Positions 40,762-50,600 of a stretch of DNA of 64,000 nucleotides are shown here, piece after piece (position 1 is the stretch's first letter; each line of letters opens with the position of its first letter). The translations under genes and the position numbers were made by a program. The stretch is from positions 62,001 through 126,000 of the forward strand of contig JALONG010000010.1 of NCBI GenBank assembly GCA_025455065.1, in the 5' to 3' direction. The notes beneath the pieces were generated by a model. The model was not told the DNA's origin. It ran no database searches and was given only the letters and a program-made list of their open reading frames with translations. The stretch comes from Candidatus Kapaibacterium sp. (lineage in GTDB: Bacteria; Bacteroidota; Ignavibacteria; Kapaibacteriales; UBA4661).

Positions 40762-41169
40762 ATGCACACTCACGCTCCTGCACGTTTTCACGTGATTCCG
40801 TTTTTGATTGCGCTTGCGCTTTTGGTTGGAGTTCATATTTTGATTGGCTGGCAAGTGGCGCTGCTTGTTCCGCTTGTGTATGCGTTTGTTTTTCCCTCAA
40901 AGGCATACATGGAAGCGACGCTACAAATGGTTGCCGCATGGCTTTTACTCTTGGTGACAAGCTACGGACTTGCCCCTGAAGAAACTTCGAGGATGTTGAA
41001 CACAGTTATCAACATTATCGCTCGCAATAGCGCACAAGGTCTGGGCTGGGTGATGCCGATAGTATCGCTGCTGTTTGCGGCGTTGCTTGGCTTTTTGTGT
41101 GGTGTGGTGGGAAGTGGTTTGCGTTTGGTTGTGAGCGGAGCGCACAAGCAAGAGACAGGTTTGGTGTAA
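40762..41169 (+). CDS. Small polytopic membrane protein
   Basis: 135 residues from ATG at 40762. About four transmembrane segments: FLIALALLVGVHILI, VALLVPLVYAFVF, MVAAWLLLLVTSYG, and MPIVSLLFAALLGFLCGVVG. I do not recognise a family. It follows the RodZ-like gene by 63 bases and may share its transcript. Confidence 0.7.
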   Translation: MHTHAPARFHVIPFLIALALLVGVHILIGWQVALLVPLVYAFVFPSKAYMEATLQMVAAWLLLLVTSYGLAPEETSRMLNTVINIIARNSAQGLGWVMPIVSLLFAALLGFLCGVVGSGLRLVVSGAHKQETGLV

Positions 41170-41198
41170 AATAGCGATGTTTTTCAAAGGCAAAATCA

Positions 41199-41456
41199 AT
41201 GACTATTCGCTTCACGAAGCATTGTTTACAGCGCCTTTCAGAACGCGGTGTGTCTGAAGAAGAGGTGTGGCAAACTGTACTGAGGAATCAAAGCTACCTT
41301 GCTCCCGATGAGAAACTTATTTTTCATGCTGTGTTCCCTTTCAATGCTTTATGGCGCGACATATATTACGCAAACAAGCGCATAGAATGTATTTGCGACT
41401 ACAATGCTGCTTTAGACGAATGTACGATTATCACTGTTGTATCAAAATATTTTTAG
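41199..41456 (+). CDS. DUF4258 protein, toxin-like
   Basis: 85 residues, MTIRFTKHCLQRLSERGVSEEEVW then CDYNAALDECTIITVVSKYF. This is the DUF4258 pattern: a His-x-x-x-Arg start and a C-terminal strand, resembling RelE/ParE-type small proteins. Four bases separate its stop from the next ATG, a DUF2283 gene; the two families are often adjacent and are proposed to act as a toxin-antitoxin pair. That function is inference here. Confidence 0.75.
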   Translation: MTIRFTKHCLQRLSERGVSEEEVWQTVLRNQSYLAPDEKLIFHAVFPFNALWRDIYYANKRIECICDYNAALDECTIITVVSKYF

Positions 41457-41460
41457 CACT

Positions 41461-41694
41461 ATGGAATTCAGCCATGACCCCGAAGCAAATGCCGCATATT
41501 TACGGCTTTGCGATGATATTGCTCTTCAGGGCGAATGCGAAACGGTACGTGTAGAAAGCGGTACGGGCTACATTCACTGTGATTTTTTACCTGATGGGCG
41601 TTTGTACGGTATTGAGTTTATGGATGCTAGGCGGCAAGTCAATGTTGATACGCTTTCTGAAATAATACACCGCACCAACTCGGTCTTTGCTTGA
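41461..41694 (+). CDS. DUF2283 protein, antitoxin-like
   Basis: 77 residues from ATG at 41461; an in-frame start at 41437 lies inside the previous gene. Residues 1-15 MEFSHDPEANAAYLR and the segment DFLPDGRLYGIEFMDA match DUF2283, a small acidic family that commonly follows DUF4258. Probably the antitoxin or partner of the preceding protein. Confidence 0.75.
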   Translation: MEFSHDPEANAAYLRLCDDIALQGECETVRVESGTGYIHCDFLPDGRLYGIEFMDARRQVNVDTLSEIIHRTNSVFA

Positions 41695-41793
41695 GTTTTA
41701 ACCGTTGGAGTACACCGTTTGCGCGTAATTGTTAGACTTGTATGCGCTTTACTACTCTATTCTCTCGACTTTTTTCAGAATTATTATCTTTTT

Positions 41794-42855
41794 ATGCTCC
41801 AAGAAATTACCCAACTTCGCACCGTCATTGAACAAGATCTGCAAGCGCTTGGCTCTGCGCCCGGTAAAGACCAATTAGAACAATTTCGCCTGAAGCATCT
41901 CGTCCGTAAAGGTACGCTGGCGGAATTAACCGAGCGTTTGCGCGATGTTCCGAAAGAGGACAAACCTGCCGTCGGCAAAGAACTTAATTTGCTGAAAACC
42001 CTCGCCGAAGGAGAATTTAAGCGCCTTTCGGAAGAAGGTGATGTGCAAACTTCGGTGAAACCAACGCTGGATTTGACCTTGCCCGGCAGACGCTGGAAAC
42101 ACGCTCCCAAGCACCCTATCAACCAAACGCTGGATGAGATGCTGGCTATCTTCAATCGTATGGGATTTGCGATTGCCGAAGGTCCTGAAATCGAAGACGA
42201 CAAGCACAATTTCGAGGATTTGAACTTTCCGCCCGACCACCCCGCACGCGATATGCAGGATACATTTTTTATGGAGGCATTTGGCAAAGACGGCTCAAAG
42301 CGTGATGATGTCTTGCTCAGGACGCATACCTCGCCTGTGCAGGTGCGCCTTATGAACTCCCAAAAACCGCCTATTCGCGCCATTATGCCCGGTCGTGTTT
42401 ATCGTAACGAAGCTATCAGCGCACGGTCGCTGGCGGAGTTTCACCAGATTGAGGGCTTGTACATTGACAAAAACGTGAGTTTAGCGGAATTAAAAGGAAC
42501 GCTGGTGTCGTTTGCGCAGCAGTTTTATGGTCCGATGCTTGGCGGAAAAGCGCTTCAATACCGCTTCCGTCCGTCGTTTTTCCCCTTTACCGAGCCGAGT
42601 GCGGAAATGGACATTACGTGTTTCCTTTGCGGCGGAAAAGGCTGTCGTATTTGTAAGTATTCGGGATGGCTTGAAATCTTGGGTTGTGGCATGGTTCACC
42701 CCAACGTCCTCAAAGCAGGCGGTATTGACCCCGAAGAATATTCGGGTTTTGCATGGGGCATGGGCATTGAGCGCGTAACGCTTTTGCGGTCGGGAATTGA
42801 CGATATTCGACTTTTGTATGATAATGATGTTAGGATTTTAGAACAGTTTGCGTAA
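41794..42855 (+). CDS. pheS: Phenylalanyl-tRNA synthetase alpha subunit
   Basis: 353 residues from ATG at 41794 ([20 protein letters not shown]); the longer frame is a membrane-like artefact. Class II synthetase attaching Phe to tRNA-Phe as an alpha2-beta2 enzyme. Family motifs: [92 protein letters not shown] and [16 protein letters not shown], ending [16 protein letters not shown]. The partner pheT is not next to it; the following gene is unrelated. Confidence 0.96.
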   Translation: MLQEITQLRTVIEQDLQALGSAPGKDQLEQFRLKHLVRKGTLAELTERLRDVPKEDKPAVGKELNLLKTLAEGEFKRLSEEGDVQTSVKPTLDLTLPGRRWKHAPKHPINQTLDEMLAIFNRMGFAIAEGPEIEDDKHNFEDLNFPPDHPARDMQDTFFMEAFGKDGSKRDDVLLRTHTSPVQVRLMNSQKPPIRAIMPGRVYRNEAISARSLAEFHQIEGLYIDKNVSLAELKGTLVSFAQQFYGPMLGGKALQYRFRPSFFPFTEPSAEMDITCFLCGGKGCRICKYSGWLEILGCGMVHPNVLKAGGIDPEEYSGFAWGMGIERVTLLRSGIDDIRLLYDNDVRILEQFA

Positions 42856-42905
42856 ATTAGGGATAGTTGGTATATCAACGATTGACACGATACAAAAGGT
42901 GCGTT

Positions 42906-43352
42906 ATGGACGAAATCCTGCAACTCCGAGAATTTATCGAAACGCAGCGTTATCACGATGCGTTGTTGCTGATTGGAGAAATGGAAGAAATGGCAAAAGA
43001 AGACAAAACCAATAAATTGTATAGTTTTAGCGTCATTTTACTTATTCACCTTATTAAGCAACACGCCGAAAAGCACACGACCCGTTCTTGGGACGCATCT
43101 ATCTATAATTCACTAAAGCACATAGCAAAAACGAATAAACGCAAACATTCCGGCGGCTACTACATTACCGACGGCGAATGGGACGAAGTCCTCAACGACG
43201 CATTCGATGAAGCTCTTCAAACGGCGGCTCTTGAAGCATTCAGTGGTTCATTCACACCCAAAGAACTCCTGACGAAATTTGACCAAGAAGCCGTTACCCG
43301 CGAAGCAAAAATGCGTATTTTGGAACGTCAATCAACACTCTCACGTAACTAA
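42906..43352 (+). CDS. DUF29-like protein
   Basis: 148 residues from ATG at 42906. The N-terminus reads MDEILQLREFIETQRYHDALLL; the middle has LLIHLIKQHAEKHTTRSWDASI, the His/Trp-rich motif typical of DUF29 helical proteins. Cytoplasmic, function unknown. DUF29 is most common in cyanobacteria but also occurs in other phyla. It follows pheS by 50 bases and precedes the thiolase by 42, so co-transcription is possible. Confidence 0.6.
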   Translation: MDEILQLREFIETQRYHDALLLIGEMEEMAKEDKTNKLYSFSVILLIHLIKQHAEKHTTRSWDASIYNSLKHIAKTNKRKHSGGYYITDGEWDEVLNDAFDEALQTAALEAFSGSFTPKELLTKFDQEAVTREAKMRILERQSTLSRN

Positions 43353-43394
43353 TCTTTTCCCCCACTTTCACTCACAACTACTCAGGAAATCACT

Positions 43395-44570
43395 ATGGCA
43401 GAAGCAGTTATCGTCAGCGCAGCCCGCACTGCCGTCGGACGCGGCAAAAAAGGCTCTCTCGCAAACACTCGCCCCGATGACCTCGCGGCACTCGTTATCA
43501 AAGAATCCGTTCAACGCGCAAAGATTGACCCGAAACTTGTCGAAGACGTAATTATCGGCTGCGCAATGCCCGAAGGCGAGCAAGGCTTGAATTTTGCTCG
43601 TGTTGCGTCGCTATTGGCAGATTTGCCCGACAGCGTTTCGGCAATGACCGTGAATCGCTTTTGTGCAAGCGGCTTGCAGACGATTGCTCTGGGCGCACAG
43701 TCCATTATGAGCGGTATGTCGCACTGCGTGGTGGCTGGTGGCGCAGAATCCATGAGCATGGTGCCGATGTCAGGAAATAAGCCCTCAATGAACATGAACG
43801 CCGTAGATAAGCGTCCGGGCGTGTATATGAACATGGGCTTGACCGCAGAGCGCGTTGCCGACCAATGGAAGGTATCTCGGGCAGACCAAGACGCTTTCGC
43901 CGCAGAAAGCCATGCCCGCGCTGCCAAAGCGATTGCCGACGGGAAGTTCAAAGACGAAATCGTTCCTGTGCAGGTGCGCGTGGACAAAATGAATGGAACG
44001 GGCTTCAAATCTAGCACCGTAGAATTTGCAACGGATGAACTTGTTCGTGCCGATACGACGGTAGAAAAATTAGCAACGCTCCCACCCGCTTTCAAAATGA
44101 ACGGTTCGGTAACAGCCGGTAACGCCTCGCCCTTCAGCGACGGTGCGGCTGCTGTGGTGTTGATGAGCGCTGAAAAAGCCAAAGAAGTAGGTGCAAAGCC
44201 GCTCGCACGGTTTGTTGCTTTTGCTACATCGGGCGTAGCACCGGAGATTATGGGCATTGGTCCGATTGAAGCCGTACCGAAAGTTCTGAAAGTAGCAGGC
44301 ATGAAATTGGAAGACATTGACCTTTTTGAACTCAACGAAGCATTTGCAGCACAAGCATTGGCGGTCGTGCGCGAACTCAAAATCCCGACGGATAAACTCA
44401 ATGTTAATGGCGGTGCGATTGCTCTTGGACACCCGCTCGGCTGTTCAGGCGCGAAACTGAGTGTGCAAATCATTCACGAATTGAAGCGCAGAGGCGGTCG
44501 GTATGGCATGGTAACGATGTGTATCGGCGGCGGACAGGGTGCTGCGGGAATTATTGAGGTTTTGAATTAA
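43395..44570 (+). CDS. Acetyl-CoA C-acyltransferase (thiolase)
   Basis: 391 residues, degradative or biosynthetic thiolase joining or splitting acyl-CoAs. The nucleophile Cys90 lies in [11 protein letters not shown], His346 in [17 protein letters not shown] and the proton-shuttling Cys376 in [11 protein letters not shown]. The start [22 protein letters not shown] is conventional. Whether it serves fatty-acid oxidation (FadA-like) or acetoacetyl-CoA formation cannot be decided; no other beta-oxidation gene is adjacent. A terminator follows. Confidence 0.94.
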   Translation: MAEAVIVSAARTAVGRGKKGSLANTRPDDLAALVIKESVQRAKIDPKLVEDVIIGCAMPEGEQGLNFARVASLLADLPDSVSAMTVNRFCASGLQTIALGAQSIMSGMSHCVVAGGAESMSMVPMSGNKPSMNMNAVDKRPGVYMNMGLTAERVADQWKVSRADQDAFAAESHARAAKAIADGKFKDEIVPVQVRVDKMNGTGFKSSTVEFATDELVRADTTVEKLATLPPAFKMNGSVTAGNASPFSDGAAAVVLMSAEKAKEVGAKPLARFVAFATSGVAPEIMGIGPIEAVPKVLKVAGMKLEDIDLFELNEAFAAQALAVVRELKIPTDKLNVNGGAIALGHPLGCSGAKLSVQIIHELKRRGGRYGMVTMCIGGGQGAAGIIEVLN

Positions 44571-44582
44571 ATGATAAGAAAC

Positions 44583-44626
44583 GAAGCGCCGGGCAGTTGT
44601 AGAAATAGTCTGTTCGGCGCTTTTGG
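44583..44626 (+). terminator. Terminator of the thiolase
   Basis: AAGCGCCGGGCAG and CTGTTCGGCGCTT form a long stem with a large loop, followed by TTGG and T. Confidence 0.65.
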
Positions 44627-44720
44627 TCTTAATGATTGTGTCGTGAACGTCGCCGCTTTCTTAAAGAATACTTTTTGAAGATTGACCACACTTGATGACC
44701 CATTTCGGGGCAAACCCACC

Positions 44721-45179
44721 ATGAAAACTACGCTCAAACCTCCTGTAAAATATACACTTGCGATTGTTCTCATCCTTTGGGGCATATTTCTGATGATTGG
44801 CGGTTTGGTCAATATGTTTCCGGACAACGCCCCACCGCATATTTCTGTTTCCGATGTGTTTATGTTTCTTACGCTTGGCGTTGCGCCGTGTGTGATTGGA
44901 GCAATACTGTGGTTTCGCACTGCGCAAGAGCGCAAAGAACTTGCCCAGATGGAGTTGGAGCAGGATATTTTGCGGCTTGCCAAAAGTATGCACAATAAAC
45001 TCACTGCAAGCGATGTTGCGATAAAAATCGTCGTGCAGCCCAAACAGGCTGAAGAAATGCTGCAAGAAATGGTTGTCAAAGGCTGGGCGCACCTTGAAAT
45101 CAGTGATTCCGGAGTTCCGGTCTATAATTTTCACACGCTCATTTCTGGTGATGAAAAGCGCAGCGCTACGCAAATTTAA
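44721..45179 (+). CDS. Small membrane protein with a cytoplasmic winged-helix-like tail
   Basis: 152 residues from ATG at 44721. Two transmembrane segments (TLAIVLILWGIFLMIGGLV and DVFMFLTLGVAPCVIGAILW) are followed by a charged helix (RTAQERKELAQMELEQDILRLAK) and a tail (LTASDVAIKIVVQPKQAEEMLQEMVVKGWA) shaped like a winged helix. I do not recognise a named family. It stands alone between the thiolase terminator and acpS. Confidence 0.65.
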   Translation: MKTTLKPPVKYTLAIVLILWGIFLMIGGLVNMFPDNAPPHISVSDVFMFLTLGVAPCVIGAILWFRTAQERKELAQMELEQDILRLAKSMHNKLTASDVAIKIVVQPKQAEEMLQEMVVKGWAHLEISDSGVPVYNFHTLISGDEKRSATQI

Positions 45180-45471
45180 TGTGAAACAGTGGAGATTTAC
45201 TGCGAAACAGTGGAGCATACCACCAACACTGCATCCACGATATTGTGCCTTATTGTCCCCATTGTGCAAAGGTTTTCCTTGTCTTTCTGGTTTTTCCGTA
45301 ATAAGTTTGCAAGCCATTCGGAACATATTTCGGAGCAAAATATTATGATGCTTTTCCGCAGCAATCAAGCATCCAAGCCGAATGACCAATGACTAATGAC
45401 CAATGACTAATGACCAATGACTAATGACCAATGGCTAACGAATAACGAATGACCAAACAACCACGCACACC
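45180..45471. repeat. Intergenic region with AATGACC-type tandem repeat
   Basis: Four near-perfect copies of a 14-bp unit AATGACCAATGACT occupy 45381-45436, itself two 7-bp halves (AATGACC, AATGACT), then a decayed tail AACGAATAACGAATGACC ends near the acpS start. Two copies of GAAACAGTGGAG lie at about 45183 and 45204. No gene is seen in the gap. Confidence 0.7.
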
Positions 45472-45867
45472 ATGATTCTCGGCATCGGCACAGATATTGT
45501 CCTTGTAACGCGCATTCAAGAGGCGTTGGAAAAATACGGCGAGCGATTTTTGCGACGAATTTACACCGACGAAGAGCGCCGTTATTGCGAGGCGCAGAAG
45601 CATAAATTCCAGCATTATGCCGCCCGTTTTGCGGCTAAAGAAGCCTTTAGCAAGGCTATCGGCACAGGTCTCACGGGTGATATGACATGGACATCGGTGG
45701 AAGTTGTCAAAAAGCGCACAGGAGAGCCGTTTTTGCGGGTGTATGGGAACATTGCCGAAAAATATGGTGCTTGCACGTTCCATGTTTCTCTCTCGCACAC
45801 CTCCGAAAGCGCTTTGGCTATGGTTGCCATTGAAACAGATGATGCAGCGCTCTTGCGCACGCTGTAA
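45472..45867 (+). CDS. acpS: Holo-[acyl-carrier-protein] synthase
   Basis: 131 residues. AcpS moves the phosphopantetheine arm of CoA to acyl carrier protein, essential for fatty-acid synthesis. It begins MILGIGTDIVLVTRIQEALE with the metal-binding Asp8; Glu57 sits in ARFAAKEAFSKAIGTG, and the C-terminal strand reads FHVSLSHTSESALAMVAIE. The ATG at 45472 follows the tandem repeat by about 35 bases. Confidence 0.95.
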   Translation: MILGIGTDIVLVTRIQEALEKYGERFLRRIYTDEERRYCEAQKHKFQHYAARFAAKEAFSKAIGTGLTGDMTWTSVEVVKKRTGEPFLRVYGNIAEKYGACTFHVSLSHTSESALAMVAIETDDAALLRTL

Positions 45868-45891
45868 AACCGTCAAACCATAATAAAAACT

Positions 45892-45957
45892 ACCCTTTGC
45901 CCCTATTCTTCTGAGCGCTGCGCTCAGTCCCTTATCCTTCATCCCTTATCCCTTCCA
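45892..45957. repeat. CCCTTATCC tract with a short hairpin
   Basis: CCCTTTGCCCCTATTCTT precedes CTGAGCGCTGCGCTCAG, a small perfect hairpin, then CCCTTATCCTTCATCCCTTA. It closely resembles the tracts at 13981 and 30271 and abuts the arginase start. Confidence 0.5.
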
Positions 45958-45961
45958 CGTT

Positions 45962-46879
45962 ATGAGTAAACTTCATCATGTACAGATTATTGGTTATCCC
46001 AGCGATTTAGGTGCGGGGCGGCGTGGCGTGGACATGGGACCCTCGGCGCTGCGTATTGCGGGAATCACCGGAAAATTGGAAGCACTTGGTTATACCGTTA
46101 CGGATGAGGGCGACATCCCCGTTCATGCGCTGGAAGCGGAGGACGAAGGCTCGTCAAAACTACGCTATCATCAAGAAATTGCCCGTGCAACGGCTATTTT
46201 AGCAGAACGGGTAGAGGCTGCCTTGGAATCGCAACGTTTTCCGCTCATTCTGGGCGGTGACCATTCCATGGGAATCGGCTCTGTGGGCGGTGTTGCGGCA
46301 TATTGCCAAAAGCACGGCAAACGTTTGGGTGTGGTCTGGATTGACGCTCATGCGGATATGAATACGCCGGAGACTACGCCGTCGGGGAACATTCACGGGA
46401 TGCCGCTTGCGGTGGCTATGGGCTATGGCGATGCAACGCTGCGCTCTATCGGTGGGGATTTTGTGAAAGTGAAGCCGGAAAATGTTGTGATTATCGCTGC
46501 ACGGGATTTGGACAAAGGCGAAGTGGAACTCATTAAGCGTTTGAATATCAGTGCTTACACGATGTTCGACATTGATAAACGCGGAATTTACCCGATAATT
46601 GCTGAAGTTGTCGAGCAGTTGCGTCCGCACATTGACCATTTGCACGTAAGTTTTGATTTGGACAGCGTGGACCCGCAGGTCGCGCCGGGTGTTGGTACGC
46701 CGGTGCCGGGCGGTTTGTCCTTCCGCGAAGCACATTTTATTATGGAGTATTTGGCTGAAACCCGCATGGTTGGTTCGTTGGATGTTACGGAAGTGAATCC
46801 GATTTTGGACACACGGAACAGCACGGCGCTTTTTGCTACGGATATTGTCAGTTCGTGCATGGGTAAACGGATTTTGTAA
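45962..46879 (+). CDS. Arginase (arginase/agmatinase family)
   Basis: 305 residues, the usual length. The manganese ligands are in place: His101 in GGDHS, Asp128/His130/Asp132 in WIDAHADMNTPET, and Asp232/Asp234 in SFDLDSVDP. The segment SGNIHGMPLA and the later GVGTPVPGGLSFREA support arginase (arginine to ornithine and urea) rather than agmatinase, which is family knowledge applied here. Start MSKLHHVQIIGYPSDLGAGRRG is typical. No other arginine gene is nearby. Confidence 0.9.
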   Translation: MSKLHHVQIIGYPSDLGAGRRGVDMGPSALRIAGITGKLEALGYTVTDEGDIPVHALEAEDEGSSKLRYHQEIARATAILAERVEAALESQRFPLILGGDHSMGIGSVGGVAAYCQKHGKRLGVVWIDAHADMNTPETTPSGNIHGMPLAVAMGYGDATLRSIGGDFVKVKPENVVIIAARDLDKGEVELIKRLNISAYTMFDIDKRGIYPIIAEVVEQLRPHIDHLHVSFDLDSVDPQVAPGVGTPVPGGLSFREAHFIMEYLAETRMVGSLDVTEVNPILDTRNSTALFATDIVSSCMGKRIL

Positions 46880-46918
46880 TTCTCATCATTTTTCATTCGT
46901 CTTGTTTGAGGTGCTGCT

Positions 46919-47563
46919 ATGAAACAGTTCTATGCTTGTGTTTGCATGATGCTTGTTGCTGCCTCATCAGCAACGTTTGCCCAAACTACAGGGCGCTGGA
47001 CGCATCAAATCGGCGTAGAAGTCGGTCCGCAGTACGCCTTTGATGCCACTGCAATCGCATCAGACCAGCAAAAACTTATGCTCCGTGATGTTGGTGTAGG
47101 GATTGGTATGGCACTGAATTATTATTACCGCTTTGACCGCTCGTTGTTTCTTTCGATTTCCGGTGCCGTGGGCGTGTTTGGCAACGGCTATTTTCGTCGC
47201 CAAAATGCCGATGGGACGTTTCCTGTGGTCAATACGTTTTACTTCCAAAATAATGCGCTGGTAAATTTTGCCTTTACAGGCGGTTTACGCTATAATTTTT
47301 CGCTCACGGGCTTCCAGCCTTACGTTGGCTTAGAAGCGGGAACATACTTCATTGGCGGCGGCGGCATTAGACCGGAAGGCTCACAAACAGCAACCGTGAA
47401 TCTTGCACTTACCCCCAAAGCAGGATTCCGTCAGCCTTTGCAGCCCGGACTAGACCTTGACGCATCGGTGAAATTGATTGCCTTGATTACAGGATATGTG
47501 CCATTTTCCTATGCAAGCGTGAATGTCGGTGTGTCATATGCTCTGAATTTTCAGAGCGAATAA
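46919..47563 (+). CDS. Secreted outer-membrane beta-barrel protein
   Basis: 214 residues. The signal peptide MKQFYACVCMMLVAASSATF ends at FAQ. The mature chain has alternating strands with GVGIGMALNYYYRFDR, FTGGLRYNFS and PYVGLEAGTYFIGGGG, ending in VNVGVSYALNF-QSE, a small eight-strand outer-membrane barrel type. Function unknown. It follows arginase by 39 bases. Confidence 0.7.
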   Translation: MKQFYACVCMMLVAASSATFAQTTGRWTHQIGVEVGPQYAFDATAIASDQQKLMLRDVGVGIGMALNYYYRFDRSLFLSISGAVGVFGNGYFRRQNADGTFPVVNTFYFQNNALVNFAFTGGLRYNFSLTGFQPYVGLEAGTYFIGGGGIRPEGSQTATVNLALTPKAGFRQPLQPGLDLDASVKLIALITGYVPFSYASVNVGVSYALNFQSE

Positions 47564-47630
47564 TTGTTGGTGCAAACCATTGATTTTCGCGGTAATGTCT
47601 ATGAATAATCCTTCTTCCGAATTTGCCTTT

Positions 47631-50600
47631 ATGAAATCTCCCCTATTCCGCATCATATCTGCCTGTGTTATATTTGTTAGCCTGCAAGGCGCATCAATGC
47701 TTATGGCACAATCCTCCTTTCAGCCGGAAATTGCCTTCGAGCGATTGACGGTGAAGCAAGGCTTGTCGCAAGGCTCTGTCTTGTGTATGCTGCAAGACAG
47801 TCGTGGTTTTATGTGGTTTGGTACGGAAGATGGCTTGAACCGTTGGGACGGTCATTCGTTCAAGGTTTTTCGTACAAACCCGCGTGATACGGCATCGCTG
47901 GCTCGGAGCTATATCGAAGCGCTCTACGAGGATAAAGAAGGTACGCTCTGGGTGGGGACAAAAGGCGGTCTTTGCCGCTTCAATCGGGCAACGGAGACCT
48001 TTACCACTTTTCGCGCCGACGGTAAACCCGAATCTCTTTCCAATGCCTACATTACTTCCATTGTGGATGATGCTCGGGGCGAATACTTGTGGGTTGGCAC
48101 ATATGGCGGTGGGCTTTGCCGTATGGATAAAAAAACGGGAAAGTTCAAAACCTATCGCAAAAACGTCGGCAAAGAAGGCGCATTGCATAGCGATATTGTT
48201 TGGCGTTTGGCAGCGGACAAAACAGGCGCTGTCTGGGTTGGTACCTACGACGGCGGTTTGTATCGCTATATGAGCGCGTCGGATAATTTTTTACGGTTTT
48301 CTTCCGACTCCTCGTCCGGTGGTTCGCTGGGACGGAGTGACATTCAAGCGCTTTGGGCAGACCGTTTGGGGCGGGTGTGGATTGGTACAAATCGCTCAGG
48401 ATTATGGTCGTTTGAGTATCGTCCTATTTCGCGGAGCGGAGAATTTAAACATTTTTCAAATGACCCCGCAAATCCTGCCACTATCGGCAGTTCTAAGGTT
48501 TCGGCTGTTATCGAAACACGTTCCGGCGAGATTTGGGCAGCGACGGATAATGGTTTGTCGGCGATGAACCGTGCGTTAGAACAGTTTCAAACCTATCGAA
48601 AAGAGCGCGCTGAACCCGAAAGCCTCGTTAATGATGAAGTACTGTCGCTCTACGAAGACCGCAACGGCACGGTTTGGGTGGGAACACGCGACGGTATCAG
48701 CTTTTTTAATCCTAAAGCACGGAAATTCCTTACCTATCGTGCATTGCCGAATCAAGTGCGCGGACTGAGCAATAATGCGGTTTGGGCGTTTGCCGAAGAC
48801 CGCGACGGAAAAATTTGGATTGGCACGGAAGACGGTCTAAACCGCATGGAATCTCAGCCTTTGTCCGGTGGAAACGGCGTTTTTGAGGTGTTTCGGGCAA
48901 ATGATGTGTTTCCGAATCAACTCGAAGAAAATTTTATTTCCGCGCTGTGTGTCGCCCGCGACGGTACGCTGTGGATAGGCACGGACGGAAGCGGTGTGTA
49001 TGCACTACGTCAAACAGCAGTGTACGGAAAAGCAAGTTTCGAGCATTTTATTGCCGAAGAAGGCGATGCTGCATCGCTTACAGGCAATTCGGTCAGTAAA
49101 ATTATTGAAGACCGCGACGGCAAAATTTGGGTTGCCACTTACGGCGGTGTGTGCCGTCTGGAGAGCATAGACGCAAGTGGTAAAGCGCAGTTCACGCGGT
49201 TTACCTACAACAAAGACGTTCCCGCAAAATCACTTTCCAGCCCTATTGTGTTGGCAATGTGTCAAGACCGCGCAGGGCTGATGTGGATTGGCACGGAGAA
49301 CGGTTTGACGAGGCTTGACCCGAAAACAGGCGACACGAAAATTTATCGCTCGGAAAATGGTCGTCCCGAAAGCCTGAGCGATAATGCGATTCAGTTCATT
49401 TACGAGGATAAAGCGGGAAATCTTTGGCTTGCAACCGAAGGCGGTATCAATAAATTTGACCGCGCAAGCGAAAAATTTTCTGTTGTGGAAGTGTCCGTCG
49501 AAGGCAGCGACGCAAAACTTTTAGAAGCGCTCAAAAGCACGGTTATGGGCATTCAGGAAGATAAATCGGGAACGCTCTGGCTTAGTACCAATCACGGTTT
49601 GGTGCGCTTTATGCCGAAAACAGGTGAAATGCGCCTATACGAAGAGCGTGACGGGCTGCAAGGCGAAGAATTTATTACTGGAGCGGTCTTCACAAGCAAA
49701 AACGGTACGATGTTTTTCGGTGGCACAAATGGCTTCAGCGTGTTTCATCCTGACAGCTTGCGCACAAACACTAATGCGCCTTCGCTGGTCTTTACGGGCT
49801 TTACTGCCTTTGGGAAGCCTATTCAACTTGATACGGTAATCGCCGAGAAGCGGCATATAACCTTGAATTACAGCAATAACAATTTTGAACTTCGCTTCGC
49901 GGCGCTCAGTTTTAGTTTTGCTTCGCGGAATCGGTATCGCTATAAATTAGAAGGATTTGACACCGACTGGCATTATGCCGAATCGGGGCAGTTCGACGCA
50001 CGGTACACAAATTTAGACCCGAAAGAATACGTCTTTCGTGTGCAGGCGTGCAGTTACGAAGGTTCTTGGGATGAAGCGGGGTCTGCGGCATTGGTGATTG
50101 AAATTACGCCGCCCTTTTGGAAAACGTTGTGGTTTCAAATTCTGAGTGGACTGCTGGTTGTCGGTGGCGGGTTTGCTTTTGTACGTTGGCGTGTGCAAGC
50201 AGTGGAAGACCGTAATAAAAAATTGGAGCGCCTTGTGGAACTTCGCACAAAAGAACTCCAAGATTCTAACGAAGAAATCAAAACACAGTTCGGCGAAATC
50301 CAGCGTCAAAACAAGATTCTCGACGAACAATCGGTTGAGATTGAGCTGAAAAATACCGAATTGCAAGAAGCATACACCGCACTCAAAAGCAGCGAAGAGC
50401 AGCGTATGATGGAGCGTGCGCATTTGTCACAATCCGAGAAAATGGCTTCGCTGGGGCGTTTGACCAACGGCGTGGCACACGAAATCAACAATCCCGTGAA
50501 TTTTATTTCCGGTGCCGTCAAGCCGCTCAAACGCAACATGGGCGTACTCATGCAACTTTTGGAGCAGTACAGCATCATCACTCCCGATAAACTCAGTTCT

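Noticed and set aside
45180-45471. CRISPR-like array
   Set aside because: The repeats are contiguous 14-bp units without spacers; no cas gene is present. The same applies to the 11-bp repeat at 19426.
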